Positions 40,801-52,420 of a stretch of DNA of 64,000 nt are shown in pieces (the first letter of the stretch is position 1; each line of letters opens with the position of its first letter). Origin of the DNA: Adiantum capillus-veneris (taxonomy: Eukaryota > Streptophyta > Polypodiopsida > Polypodiales > Pteridaceae). The translations under genes and the position numbers were made by a program. The notes below the pieces were generated by a model. That model did no database searches and was not told where the DNA came from. It worked only from the letters and a program-made list of their open reading frames with translations. Where the stretch lies: NCBI GenBank assembly GCA_014529385.2, contig CM043949.1, positions 145,904,350-145,968,349 on the forward strand, read 5' to 3'.

Positions 40801-41943
40801 TGTTATTGCAGTCCCATCACAGAGACTGTCAACAATGTCATCGATTCAAAAGGGCTGATAGACATTTTGTGGACACCCAGTCACCTGTACGATAAGGTTA
40901 GCCGAGTTGCTCAGAATAAGACCAAACATGTGGACTACTATGGGAAAATACCTAGAGAACTTTTTGGTGTTTAAAAACCAATGACTCAAATTGAGGAAGG
41001 GATCAAAGAGTTGAAAATGCCTCAGCCAAACACTAGGTCAGTGCCATTAAACAAGGTAGACAAGTACTATGAGGAGAAAATGGGAATACCACTCTTCCTG
41101 TCGAGTTTGAAGGTATAAGAACCATGGAAATTCTTGAAACCGGAGCTGGCATTTCCATCGCAATAAAAGAAATATGGAAGAAATGGGAAAAAATAGCAGT
41201 GAGGGCTACTACAATGAAACTATAGCTTGCAAACAGACATACAAAAAGTCCCATAGGATTGCTAGAGAAAGTAGTTGTTACTTGGCATTGAATATGAGCA
41301 AACCTTTGCTATTATTGACTTTGGCAAGAAGAACAACTATGATATCATTCTATGATGACCATTCATGAGGCATATTAAAATGGTCCAAAACTGGGGTTTT
41401 GATCATATCTACGTGAGACACACGGAAACCATGACAAGTATAAACTTGAAGGACCATAGTTACAAGGATGTGACGAGAACCCCTATGGAGGAGTTTGATT
41501 TCGCTAATGTAGAAGGATCAGAACTTCCAACATGGTTGGGTAAGCCTAAAGAACTATGGATGTGTGAAGATTTGCAATCAGAAAGCTTAAAGTGAGAGGA
41601 ATGTATTCTAGAAAGGGCGATTGAAGATAAGGACTATATCCCAGAACCATTTCCTGAAGAAGAATTAGAGCCAGTTGAATGGGAACACATCTTGGCTACT
41701 CTAAATGTGTGCGCTATTCAAGACGGTCTAGCAGCAAAGCTTTTTGATAGAAATGGCTATGATGTTGTCCCTTACTTTACAGTGAGTGTGATCCAAGAAA
41801 ATGAAGAGAACCCGGTAACAGCAGGTTCTCGAGATGAAAAGCAAACAAAGGAATGTCACAAATCAAAAGACGAAGAAGAAGACGAGTTCTATGACTCCGT
41901 AGAACACTTGGATCTTCAAGATATTTCGACAATGGAAATCTAG
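37806..41943 (+). pseudogene. Ty3/gypsy gag-protease remnant
   Basis: Open segments in varying frames carry family hallmarks. GATTWFESVKRRDFETLNEF, then GISHNIVSQIHRFKQK and a following ESVRKAI word, are gag core (38521-38800). PKWCKIERKWTNHT is a degenerate zinc-binding end of gag (about 39128-39166). FAIIDFGKKNNYDIIL-like text near 41300-41350 with DHSYKDVTRTPMEEFD (41450-41500) is the retropepsin region and the linker after it. LATLNVCAIQDGLAAKLFD (about 41692-41750) follows. Stops and frameshifts occur throughout, and no reverse transcriptase or integrase appears before 43300. This is a decayed, probably non-autonomous element. Confidence 0.65.
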
Positions 41944-43334
41944 ACAACCCAACAGGTGACATGGACGACACTTTAACTAATGCAGTTTTATAATTTTCCA
42001 AATCAAAGACCCAAGAAACAATGTCACCACTACAAGAATAAAATGCATCAGAAGTGGATTCCGAAATCCTCGATGGAAACACAACTGCAACCTGAATCCT
42101 CATACGTGTGGCTCCTTTACATGAACAAAAGCCTCAGCCAAGAAGAACAGAATCATGTCAACAAGCTAACAATGCGCGAATCAATTAGCTAGACAATCCC
42201 TCTCAGAAACATCAATCCAAGAGCAAACAGATAGTAACTTCCATGAGCAGCCAAACCACAAAGGAAAAGTACTAGAATGCAACCTTGTTGAGGATAGTAG
42301 CGACAGTCATGATTCTTATGACATCCCCTAACAGAAACTCAGGTCATCACCCCCACTAGCAACTTTTGTAACAATCAAGGAAGGCCAAAAGAAAAGAACA
42401 ATAAGTCAGAGCCAGAGAGTTTAACAAATTTGGATACCAAAGAGCCAGCTCGACCAAAAACAGGTATGGATTAAAAAGATGAAGATCTCTAATGAAAAAT
42501 CACAAGATCCAATACCAAAAGAAAAACAGTCAAAGTGTGCAAGAATGGCTTAGAAAATCACAAGGTCGCAAGCTTCCAAAACTCATATTTGGGTTCCAAA
42601 GAAGTTGATTCAAGCACAAAGAAATCAGGAGTTTATTTGGATTTCAAAACGGTTGAAGTATCAACTCCCAAAGTCTGAATCCAACCCCCAACCAAGCATA
42701 CAAGGGTTGAAGCAAAGACTGTTGTTGACTCACATAAAGAAGGTGGATCTCAAAGAAGTATCTTCAAACACAAACAAAGCACGGACAAGTATGGGCTCTT
42801 AAACAAACAACATTAACAAAACAATTGATAATCGCAAAGAAGTGGGTCCCAAAGGAAAACCAAAAAATAGTGTCATTGCACCGCCACTTGAATTCTTTCA
42901 ATCCTCCTACGGTTACAGTATATTTAGACAAGAGTAAGTCACTCACTTTGAGCCAGAACCATTGCTGAGGAACAATGCCCAAATACGACAACCAACAACA
43001 AGGCTAAATGGATTCCAAAGAAGCATCAAACAAATAAGTAAGCCTTCAAAAAATCTCTCTACAATTTTCAATCAAGCAAACAACACTGGAGCTTCAAAAA
43101 TCATCATATTGCTTAGAATAGGAAGCCTTGTGCTAGCAAATGCCAATAAGAAAATTTCTTATACCCATATCTTGCACATCATAGGTGTTTTCCATGCATT
43201 GATTGTGTATGCATAATAGAGCTACATTACAAGGCCGACATAGGCACAATTTTTTAATTGCCCAAGCACAACACATAACCTTGGCGATACCCTGTCGTCA
43301 AGGAGGACGCCAAATAGGAGGGGGGCGGAATTCT
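41944..43334. other. Decayed element sequence, no recognised domain
   Basis: AT-rich, with fragments of lysine/glutamine-rich frames and no domain I can name. It ends with a purine-rich AGGAGGGGGGCGGA at 43314-43327 that could be a polypurine tract before an LTR. Confidence 0.4.
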
Positions 43335-45054
43335 AAATGCGGACCTAATGTTATGAATATAGAGGATAATGTTTTGTGAGTTGTATTGAATTTTTGCATT
43401 TGATTGTGATGATTTTTTGACAAATTTCAGAGTATATGCCCTCATAATAGCACTACAAGAGGAGTACGTATACATGTCATAAAAACTAATATCTAATACT
43501 CCCAAATGATTTTCTCATGTTAAACTGATCATTTAATATGGTGAAGTACCACGGGACTAATAGCTAGAATATTGGTAAGGCTGCCAGACTGGTCTCTGTC
43601 AGGGATCCAAAGGAGGGAAAATAGGGATCCAAAGGGGGACAATCTACAAAAGAGAAATGTGCTTCAATGGGGCTTAAAAGACCTAAAGTTCAACCCCATT
43701 AAGACATCCATAGGCTAAAGTTCCTAATTTTAATTGTATAGTCCAAAGGCCAAAGTAGGGAAAATATTGGATGGTCATGGGAAGACTAAAAAGTCTCCCC
43801 ACATCCCTAGGAAAGAGGGGGAGAGCCCTTATTGTAGGGGATGAGAGAGAAACACACACACACACACACACACACACTCCAAAGCTCCCCCTTTACACAA
43901 AGGGAATAGTAGACACATGTCAGGCTCCTAGGCCAATTGCCCCCAAGCTCCCCTCAAATCCTATTGAATGGCCATAGAGGTGGACCAATGAGCATTAGGC
44001 TAGAGTAAAGCTAGTCTAATAAATTTAAAAAATGCTTGATAAAAGAGCCAATAAAAATTAAACTTCCTAGAAGACTATTGGACAGTCTACCAAGGGGTCC
44101 AATGAGCATCCAGCAGCCCAATGGCTTGCCTGATTCCTATTGGCCAGAAGACTAAGAGGTTCAACAAGAGTTTAGTTGAATTATTTAATTACCTAAAGCT
44201 CTCACAAAAGGGGAAAAGCGGGGAACTTGTCAAAAGGCTATCAATTATGCTTCTAATTTGTGATTGGCTAAGCTTTACAGGAGCCAATGGGAGGCCAACA
44301 TGAGCAAATAGCAAGAGGGGTCAACCAAGAAGAGAGAGATAGAGAGAGGGCTGCATTTTACTCTAACACAATGCTACACACACACACAAATCATGTGTGC
44401 AAGTAGAACTCCATCTCCTTCTCCAAGCATTGAGAAGTAGAGGCCTACACCAACAATTCTTGGCTATGGAATGCAAATCTGACCAAGATCCAAGCTTCAA
44501 TGGCATGCTCATCTCCTCTACCATGCTAATTATACTAAGCTAAGCTATGCTATTAGAGTGATTATGTGAGGAGAATACTTCTTTCTTGTAAGATACATCT
44601 TCTTCCTCTAAATCTATCCTCATTCCCTGCTAGCTCTCACCATTTTTTAAGGTGTGTGAGGTCTTGGGACTGAGGCTAGGGACGCTAGGTGTGTTTTTCA
44701 AGCATAATTTGGTGCATGAAGCTTCCATCTTCATTCCACCAACTAGTTTTGTTAAGGAACACAAAGATTGTATTGTACAAATGTCTCCTTTGATGGGAGA
44801 AGCCTTAATACAAAGCCTTTATGGAGGGGGGACCGCCGGTTCCATGTAAATCCAGTCCTCAACTGTTGTTAATTGTTCTATTTATCTCTCTTTTCAAGTA
44901 TTGTCAATGCCAAATTAGCTAGGTGTACATTGCTATGTTGCTTTCTCCAATTAAGTACTCTCTCTATGCTCATTAGGAACTTGTTCTTAATGAACTGCTC
45001 ACTATGTTATCATTTTTTTGCTACACACAAGTTACTAGTGCATTAAATGTTACA
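43335..45054 (+). repeat. Putative LTR
   Basis: The right edge is supported: it ends GTTACA, one base before a canonical primer-binding site. The left edge is a guess based on the purine run at 43314-43327. Part of it (43780-44330) resembles 1-385. Start TG and matching partner LTR are not established. Confidence 0.35.
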
Positions 45055-45055
45055 T

Positions 45056-45068
45056 TGGTATCAGAGCT
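45056..45068 (+). promoter_or_regulatory. Primer-binding site, initiator-Met tRNA
   Basis: TGGTATCAGAGCT in plus orientation, one base after the putative LTR end. Confidence 0.7.
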
Positions 45069-45553
45069 ATTGGTTTCTCTTCTCTTGCTCAAGAAGAGAG
45101 GTCCTCAAGCTTGCTACAAATACTTGGTGTTATTAATTGCAAAAGAATAAGTAGAATAGGGATTTTTCATCCTTGAAGCATGCCTGCTTTATCCAGATAA
45201 CAGGGATACCTTTGAGAGCTATGGTCTTTATAATGGATTCCTACGGGGCTTGCCTATGTCTTAATCATTATTGAGCTATTAGAAGCTTGATAGGAACCAG
45301 TGATGTCTTGTTTCTGTTGAACCCTCTCTTCTATTCCTTGCAATTCATAATATTTGACCCACAGGTATAGATGCTTGAGTGCTTATCTTTGAAGGTAAAG
45401 AGGAGTAGCAACTCGGGCTTGAAGTGCCAAAGTACAAGTAAAAATTTACACCTAAAATTTGCTAGTATGTCTAACAAGGGAAAAGAATTGAAATGAATGT
45501 TTTTCGTAATGAAAGAGCAACTAATGATTCCCCTATGCTTGTAAACTATCTTG

Positions 45554-45741
45554 TGTTGGGGTATAGGCGTCTGTGCCTTGCCCGGCCGCCCAAAGTCTGG
45601 GCGCCCACTGACTTGTATACCTTATACATAGCATAAGTGTATAGGGGGCTGCTCACTCTTTGAGTCTCCCCACCCACATCGTGCGTGTCTCTCCTTCTCT
45701 CTCTCTCACTCTCCGTCTGTGGTGCTCCCCGATCCCCTTCA
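45554..45741 (+). repeat. 5' LTR of second Copia element
   Basis: TGTTGGGGTATAGGCG to GATCCCCTTCA. It contains GCCGCCC...GGGCGCCC inverted words and the promoter expected for the element. The primer-binding site follows at 45744. Confidence 0.95.
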
Positions 45742-45743
45742 AT

Positions 45744-45756
45744 TGGTATCAGAGCT
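45744..45756 (+). promoter_or_regulatory. Primer-binding site, initiator-Met tRNA
   Basis: TGGTATCAGAGCT, two bases after the 5' LTR. Confidence 0.95.
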
Positions 45757-46939
45757 ATGGTGACCGCGGAGAGCACGACGGCTTTGAGAGCTTCGAGGCG
45801 ATAGCTCGCTCGCTCTCGACGGTGGAGTTCGATCACGGAGTTTCACGGAGAGCGATTTTAGCTTGAGGAGCATTGTCTTTGGAGCTTAGGAGCTTGGTGT
45901 GGTCAAGCTTGGTCGAGGAGGCGGTTGCGGCTTCCTTGGTGACAGGAGCTTTTGAGCTCAGTGGAGCTCGGTAGAGAAGTGCTCGGCGGAGGAGAGCTTG
46001 ACATTCAAGTGCTTGGATGTTGTTGTGGCAGAGCTCTTGCGTTGGAGCTTGCATTGAGAGGACATTGCATCACGCAGAGTGAAGCAGGAGCAGGTTCAAG
46101 ACTGTGTGCAGCTCGTTTTTGCCATTTTCGGGCTCTAAAACGCAGTTTTTTGCGTAGCTTCGTCATACAGAGTCAGATCTACATGATCCAAGAGTCTAGG
46201 TCAGGGTTTTGGCACGCTCCGGACGCGATGGTGATGTCTATTTGCTGAAATTATTCTTTGAATTACAGCAGGTACAGCAGCAGGTTTATTTGTGCACTTT
46301 CGGGTCCCAAAAACACTGTTTTTGGTATATCTCACACACACGGAGTATTTTCTGCAACAACCAGCAAATTCATAGGTGTACACAGGTTTTTGGATATGCA
46401 TTTTTCCAGAGAGCCACTCATGCGAGAGTGAGCTATGTTGCCATGGTCTTGGCGATTTATGTATGCCATATATGGATTTGTGTATTTGCTTATGGATGAG
46501 ATTATTTGAGTGGTACTCCGGCAAGAGCGGGTATGCTCATATGTATGACTTTGTGAAGTGATTCCGGTCGAGTTTATTCCCGGATTGGCCATCGTGGCAT
46601 ATATTATTGTCTCTTTGAGTTTACTGTTGAGATATTGCTCCAGTTACAAAGGAGACTCTGCCAAAAAATTTGTCAGATATTTATGCGCGATTAAGTCATA
46701 TTGACTTGTGATTTTGTGCAAGGTTTTGCACGGTTATTGGTGCAACTTTGCATCAGGTTTTGAGCCATATTTGCAGACTTTTGTTGATGCGATTCGAGCC
46801 AGTTTAGGGCTGATTTGGTTGACATTGCGGGAGCTCTATTTTGGAGTGGTTTTACATTGTGTTTCTAACCATATTGGTAGACAGTTTTCAGGTGTTGTTG
46901 GTGAGGTGGTTTTGCTTTCTAGTTTGCTACATTGTGCTC

Positions 46940-47356
46940 ATGGCAGAGACAGGTGATCGATCAGATTGTGACCTCTCACAGATGCGCGTGTTTGATGGGT
47001 CAGACTTTGCGGCATGGAGAGAGTGTATGCTTGATGCATTGACACAGCGAGGGTTGCATCGACCATTGAGTGGTGATGCAGGTAGACCTTCAAACATGTC
47101 TGACGATCAGTGTCACGAGCTAGAGGAGATAGCACTATCTACACTCTCTTTGCACCTTGCAGAATCTGTATATGCTCTTGTTATGCATGAGACTACTATG
47201 AGAGCACTTTGGCGCAGATTACATGATATGTATGATAGATCTGAGTCATCACGGACTTGTGTGAGACATGTACATTCACGAGCACGCCGACAGGTGACAT
47301 GTTGGTATTGTGGTCATTCTGGACACGTTAGACGGCGTTGTTTTCGTCGTATGTGA
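46940..47356 (+). CDS. gag: Copia gag with zinc knuckle, 138 aa
   Basis: I start at ATG 46940 (MAETGDRSDCDLSQMRVFDG), which puts the gag opening FDGSDFAAWRECMLDAL near the N-terminus as in other Copia gags. A longer open frame upstream (from 46841) is hydrophobic leader. The middle has SVYALVMHETTMRALWRRLH. The C-terminus is a CX2CX4HX4C knuckle (CWYCGHSGHVRRRC), followed by a stop at 47354-47356. Compared with full Copia gag it is short, with the long linker before the knuckle missing. Structural, RNA-binding role. The protease frame follows after 45 bases. Confidence 0.8.
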   Translation: MAETGDRSDCDLSQMRVFDGSDFAAWRECMLDALTQRGLHRPLSGDAGRPSNMSDDQCHELEEIALSTLSLHLAESVYALVMHETTMRALWRRLHDMYDRSESSRTCVRHVHSRARRQVTCWYCGHSGHVRRRCFRRM

Positions 47357-47401
47357 CATCGTAGGAGACATGGCAGTCTCAGAGATGTATGTAGTGATGC
47401 C

Positions 47402-47896
47402 ATGGGCTCAGTTGCTTTGACAGTTGAGGCACATGTAGTGTCGGAGTATACTAGTGACGGGGATGTCACTTTTACCTCGAGCTATGCACGAGATGCTATA
47501 CATGTGGATAGTGCACTCCCTTCGCAGTGGTTGCTAGACGCAGATGCTATGTTTCATGTCACGCCGCATCGTGCATGGTTTTGTAGCTATTCTAGCGGGA
47601 TGCTTGGCAGTGTACGTTTGACCGATGGATCGGTGCATGCGATAGCAGGTGCAGGAGATGTGAGACTGTCATTACCGAGTGGTGCATCTTACTTGTTACG
47701 ACATGTGCGCTATGTACCAGATTTGACAGTGAGTTTGATCTCGATTGGTCAGCTTAGAGATTGTGGATGTCAGATTTCGCTACGAGAGCGAGATTTTGTG
47801 ATGCATTCGGGTTCGCTAGTGATTGCAAGAGGTGCCAGGAGTGGTACAGGTTACCCATTGCATGTGGATCATGTGAGAGACGGTATTGTCCTATGA
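47402..47896 (+). pseudogene. Copia protease-like domain, active site lost
   Basis: Contains SQWLLDADAMFHVTPHRAWF, where the family has WILDSGA.FHMTP. D-A-D replaces D-S-G, so no aspartic protease activity is expected. The following MLGSVRLTDGSVHAIAGAGD and SLISIGQLRDCGCQI are standard for the protease and pre-integrase region. The sister element shows a different change (D-V-R) at the same place. Confidence 0.8.
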
Positions 47897-48705
47897 TCAT
47901 GCAGCCAGGTAGAGAGCGAGAGAGCAGGCGAGTCTCTTTTGCTCATGGGTTGCAGGATACTTTGCATGGAGTGCAGAGTAGTGAGCTCGTTGTGCACACA
48001 GTTGGGGCACGACTTGAGCAGTCACACAGAGAGGTGACAGAGTCAGACATGCATGCTTTGCTAGTGACTGAGCAAAGCAGAGAGTCAGTTGTGCAAGATA
48101 CTTCTATGCAGGATAGACAGGTAGAGCGGTCTTGCTCTAGTGAGTCACGACAAGAGGACGTTGTGCAAGAGTCTATGCATACGGAGTTAGAGCATGAGAG
48201 CTCTAGTGACTCACAGCAGATTGAGTGGTCATGTTTGCAGTGGATGATTGCAGAGGAGACTGAGATGTCAGCGATTATGCAGTCATTCCTTTCTATGCTC
48301 GACAGTGAGCATGGGGATATAGTTGTGCAGGATATGTCTTCCAGCAGACACCTAGAGCAGCTAGTTTGCTCTGAGGTTGCACGACAGGTTGATGCGTCTT
48401 TTGCGGACAGTCAGGAGATGCATGTGGCTGACACGCCTTGTCACTCAGAGATGCCTATTGCCAGGGATATATATGTTGATGCATGCTCCGTAGAGCTAGC
48501 AGGGCCCGCTAGCATTGCATCGGCATTCGGTGGTCTCATGTATGAGATGTTGATCTTGAGACCGGATATCGCAACTGCAGTGGGAGCATTTGCAGTTGGG
48601 GTTGTCAGTCGTTTGTTGACTGATGATGGCATAGTGCACGAGGGAGATATGCAGGTATTGCATACATACTTGCAGTACGTGTGCGGTACGTCTGGTGGTG
48701 TATGA
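47761..48705 (+). CDS. Element-specific Ser/Glu-rich region with RT-end stub
   Basis: A 315-codon open frame overlapping the end of the protease frame. Residues from about 50 to 245 are Ser/Gln/Glu-rich with repeated QDTSMQD- and SRQED-like words and no recognised domain. The end reads ASAFGGLMYEMLILRPDIAT and FAVGVVSRLL, the last part of Copia reverse transcriptase before RNase H. The catalytic palm is deleted. Its length while open is notable in an otherwise reduced element. The start codon at 47761 lies inside the protease frame, so frameshift expression is possible. Function unknown. Confidence 0.5.
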   Translation: MWMSDFATRARFCDAFGFASDCKRCQEWYRLPIACGSCERRYCPMIMQPGRERESRRVSFAHGLQDTLHGVQSSELVVHTVGARLEQSHREVTESDMHALLVTEQSRESVVQDTSMQDRQVERSCSSESRQEDVVQESMHTELEHESSSDSQQIEWSCLQWMIAEETEMSAIMQSFLSMLDSEHGDIVVQDMSSSRHLEQLVCSEVARQVDASFADSQEMHVADTPCHSEMPIARDIYVDACSVELAGPASIASAFGGLMYEMLILRPDIATAVGAFAVGVVSRLLTDDGIVHEGDMQVLHTYLQYVCGTSGGV

Positions 48706-48837
48706 ACTTACACGGGAGCAGGACAGCCAGATGCACACGATCACAGCCAGCCAGTGGGCATCGGTTGAGAGCGGTTTTCTCTCGCCTTTTGTAGTCTTTA
48801 GACTAGGTTCCCTTGCTTAAAGGCACAGTCGCCTTTA

Positions 48838-48847
48838 AGTGGGAGGT
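48838..48847 (+). promoter_or_regulatory. Polypurine tract
   Basis: AGTGGGAGGT directly before the 3' LTR, typical of plant Copia elements. Confidence 0.8.
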
Positions 48848-49039
48848 TGTTGGGGTATAGGCGTTTGTGCCTTGCCCGGCCGCCCAGAGTCTGGGCGCCC
48901 ATTGACTTGTATACCTTATACATAGCATAAGTGTATAGGGGGCTACTCACTCTTTGAGTCTCCCCACCCACATCGCGCATGTCTCTCCTTCTCTCTCTCT
49001 CTCTCACTCTCCGTCTGTGGTGCTCCCCGATCCCCTTCA
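48848..49039 (+). repeat. 3' LTR of second Copia element
   Basis: Matches 45554-45741 with a handful of substitutions and two extra CT units; followed by TCTTG. Confidence 0.95.
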
Positions 49040-49232
49040 TCTTGTTTCTAGACTTCAACAAGCCCTGGGCAACCCATCCCTCCAAGGTGAAGTGCTACAG
49101 CAATTGCACATCCATGGTATTCTAAGGGAAGAAGAGGAGGATCCGTATGAAGGGCTTGACTTGTTATCAGTTGCTTCCACTTGGCTTGAATGCAACTCCT
49201 GTCAAGCTTTCGATCCCTTGTTTGCAACTTGA

Positions 49233-51118
49233 TTCCTGTATCAATTCTAATCAACCCTCAAATGCCATATATCTTTCTATATTTGGTGCACTCCATCTCC
49301 TTTGGTTTCTCATGTATATCTTATCGCGTGCACGACTAAGGCATATTGAGCTTGTTACACTCAAATTTTTTAACCGTTCAACTTGAGGACCAATGGTCTT
49401 ATCAATAGATATTGGTAGTGTCTATAACCCCTTACAATCTTGAGATTAGTTATTATGACATGCATAGCATAAGTGGTTACACTGCTTTATAGGAACTTTG
49501 ATGATTCAACTTTTTCATACATTACAATGATTACCAAAATCTTGAATGCTTTGATGCCTTGTTGCTTATGCTCTTGTTAGAATGCCTTCAATGTTCTTGA
49601 AAATATGCTTGCTCTACCTTTTGGATGCGGGGCCTTGGTTCCAAATAATCTCTAATTATATAAAATATATATTGAAGGTTTTTTTAGGAGCTTGAAGGGA
49701 ATGTGTGCTAAAAAAAAGTTGATTTTTAAATTTTTTAAGCCAAATTAATGTAAAGAATGGTGAGCGTTATTTGACTTGTAGAATGACTTATGTGACAAGA
49801 GCTGAGGGCAAGGTAGCTATGGGTGTTTAGGTGCCCTGTGAAGAGTCTGTAGTGCCAGTGACTTGATGGGCACAACTAATTTCATTGTGGGTTGCATGTA
49901 GCTTGACAACAGTTGATGAGCAGCTTGAGACAGGTTATGATGCAAGTGCAAGGAAGGATGGATTGAGACAGATCGTTACAGGCACCTTCAGTAAGTGTGA
50001 TGATGTGGAAACACATAGTAGGGCATTATAGGTCATTGGGTTCTATAGGTGCTTTCAAGGCTTGTGTAGGGCAGCAGGCAAGCAGAGGTTAAGTTGTAGT
50101 ATATAGTGGGAGCAACATTGAGGAGAAAAGGCTTGAAGAGGCCTATAGTGTGAGTGGTTGGAAACTTGATGGCAAGCATACCATGGTAGGTGGTGATGGT
50201 GGGCTAGTAAGATGACGAGGCCGTGAGGTCAGTGTAGGCTACAACTAGTTGCAAATGATGTTGCAATTGAGAGCGATAAAAGATTCCAAAAGTTGAAATT
50301 TAAGAAGAAGGAATTTATGGTTTGTCCTCAAGGCTACACATACTCACATTCAAAAGTGCAAACACACACTTACACAAGGGGGATGAAGCTCCAAAAGGGC
50401 ACAGACACACTTAAAAACTTACACGTAGCAGAGGCTCTATTAGAATGGTAGAGAGCTCCTTGCATGCACATCAATTGTCTCAAAAAATTGTCAATCAACT
50501 GAATTACATATCAACTCCAAATGAGTACTTGAGAGCTCATTAAAAAATCTTGCAATACACTAAGATTGAGTGTGTGTAGATGCAAGGATTCATGCACAAA
50601 AAGTTTTATGCAAACATTAGAATGAAATCAAAACAAGTTAAAAACAAGAACACACACACAACTTATTTATCAATCTAAGTATCCCTAAACATTGGCTAGG
50701 GTAGTGGCTATATAGAGTTGCGCAAATCCAATGATAGAGATGATTAGATGTACTAATCTAGTCGTAGAAAGAGTTATGAATTGGTTTAGTGCTTAGAGAG
50801 AGAGAGAGAAAGAGGGAGCACTAAATCTAGCATAGGGATCTAAACTGGTGCAATTAGGAAATTTTGATTATGCATTAGCTCTAATACCACATGTAAATCT
50901 ATGTGCATGTTATAGAAAATCATCAGTAAAAGAAATGTTGTTCCTTCAAAGACTTGAGGACTTACAAGTATAATAGTAAATTGTAGTGGGGCTGAGTGAA
51001 TCATGGTGGAAAATTGATTTTCGATTATATATTTGTTTCCTGAATGATATGCTCAACCATTTACAAGATCAACTCGAATGACACAGTCTTGGAAATATAA
51101 GTAGACATGGTTTTCAAA
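49233..51118. other. No recognised gene; LTR-element debris
   Basis: No credible coding sequence. At 50877-50888 the minus strand reads TGGTATTAGAGC, a one-mismatch initiator-Met primer-binding site. It is preceded on that strand by ATTTACAT, so an LTR of a minus-strand element may begin at about 50889 going right. A short GA run is at 50792-50815. Confidence 0.4.
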
Positions 51119-51310
51119 TTAGATATGTACCATTTTTGCTCTCCTGATGAAAGAACGTCCTAAAATCATCTCAAATGACATAGGATGATTGCACAAATCC
51201 ATAACGGTGAAGGTATATCTTACTTTGTGTCCAAGAACTTTAATCTTGAGATCTTTCAAAATTCCAACCCGTGATGGAGCAAAAGTCACTGTGTGCACAC
51301 TCACACACAA
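51119..51310 (-). pseudogene. Gypsy-type retropepsin end fragment
   Basis: A 63-codon frame ending SFEMILGRSFIRRAKMVHI, which resembles the 'ILGRPFL.TA..ii' end of Ty3/gypsy aspartic proteases. The catalytic D-S-G part is missing. It lies on the 3' side of an integrase fragment on the same strand, the reverse of normal pol order, so these are separate scraps. Confidence 0.5.
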
Positions 51311-51639
51311 TCACACCTTAACACAACACAATAAGTTCTCTTATTCCCCTCACCTTACTCAACAACACTCAAGATATCAATGAAAATCCTCTCCCAAACT
51401 CAATTCAAACTCCAAAATGTCTCAGCCTACAAGCCCCTGCGTACTTGCAGACACTACATAGTGAGTCGAATTGATCAAGGCTCGGAATCACACTTGATGG
51501 ATTCCAAAAGACACAAAAAAAAATCATCAAAAACTCAAAAAACCCATCCATAAAATAATTTTCTCAAACCATTGCAAAAACTTCACTTTGTTGGACTCTT
51601 TGGTGTAGCCTCAACCCTAATGACACCGTGCTTAGCATA

Positions 51640-51962
51640 TTAATTTTTGGTGTCCCGTAGGATTCTTGCCCGTGGTGTACCTTAATCGAGCCTTGGGAAA
51701 TTTGAGTAAGACCCAATCATTTTCTTTAAAGGCTTGGGCTCTTCTGTGCTTGTCAGGAGCAGCCTTTTGCCTTTTCTGTGAGATGGAGATAGCATCCTTA
51801 ATCTTTTGGAAAGATTCTTGTAGATCTCATCTGTAGCGAAGATGTTCCCATGTACGGTAAGTAGCAAGGGGCTTTTTGATCTACCCTCAATTACCTCAAA
51901 AGGTGTTTTTCCCATGGAAGTATGTACAGTGTTATTGTAGGCATACTCCACTAAGGGTAAGT
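51640..51962 (-). pseudogene. Ty3/gypsy integrase C-terminal fragment
   Basis: Minus strand: LPLVEYAYNNTVHTSMGKTPFE, written here as LPLVEYAYNN plus TVHTSMGKTPFEVIEGR, the conserved end of the gypsy integrase core. After a frame change comes RAQAFKENDWVLLKFPKARL, the start of the C-terminal domain. The upstream part is replaced at 51963 by copy B of the segmental duplication, so the duplication junction cuts the integrase. Confidence 0.8.
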
Positions 51963-52420
51963 ACTTTTGTGCGCTTTTCAATTGTTTGTGCAACCATCTT
52001 AAGCTCATGAATGTTGGTAGGCTCTCTAGACCCACAAGATAATGTATCGGTGATCGTCTTCCCCATCTCCATTCGATCCATGCCCTTTGTCACTCTTGCT
52101 TTGCATCCTCGTATTGTGAAATCCACTTTTGCGTCACTAGATTGTGAAGCATGCAAAATCGATTGATTTTAGCCTCTAGATCTTCCGTCATCTTCTTCTC
52201 AACACCGAGATTGTACATGACAATCTCAGATATGCGCTCATCATCTATAGTTCTCCATAGTGTGTCGCGGACTTTATCAAATCCATCTAGCCACTCTCCA
52301 ATGTAAACTAGGGACTCTGATACAAGCCAAACCTTCTACCATGCTACCTTTCGGACGTTCCTTCTGACACACATATCCCTTAAGTGTTTTCATGAAACAT
52401 TCTAAAAAGAACATCCATCT
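51963..52420 (-). pseudogene. CACTA TNP2-like fragment, copy B
   Basis: Copy of 1758-2215, including the DUF4218-like end on the minus strand. The part left of 1758 in copy A is absent here. Confidence 0.7.

Larger units (their letters stand above)
45554..49039 (+). mobile_element. Non-autonomous Copia-type LTR element
   Basis: 3486 bp, flanked by perfect 5-bp target duplications TCTTG (45549-45553 and 49040-49044). LTRs are 188 bp (45554-45741) and 192 bp (48848-49039), starting TGTTGGGGTATAGG and ending CCCCTTCA, with few differences, so the insertion is fairly young. The primer-binding site and polypurine tract are in place. The coding part has gag, a knuckle, a dead protease and a reverse-transcriptase end stub, with no integrase and no catalytic reverse transcriptase. 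It must rely on a helper. Confidence 0.95.
45494..49232 (+). pseudogene. Short open frame split by the second Copia element
   Basis: A frame opens at ATG 45494 (MNVFRNERATNDSP) 430 bases after the primer-binding site and runs into the insertion at 45554. On the far side the frame continues (RLQQALGNPSLQGEVLQQL, 49049 onward) to a stop near 49232. The position suggests the gag start of the host LTR element. No domain is recognised in this short stretch. Confidence 0.35.
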
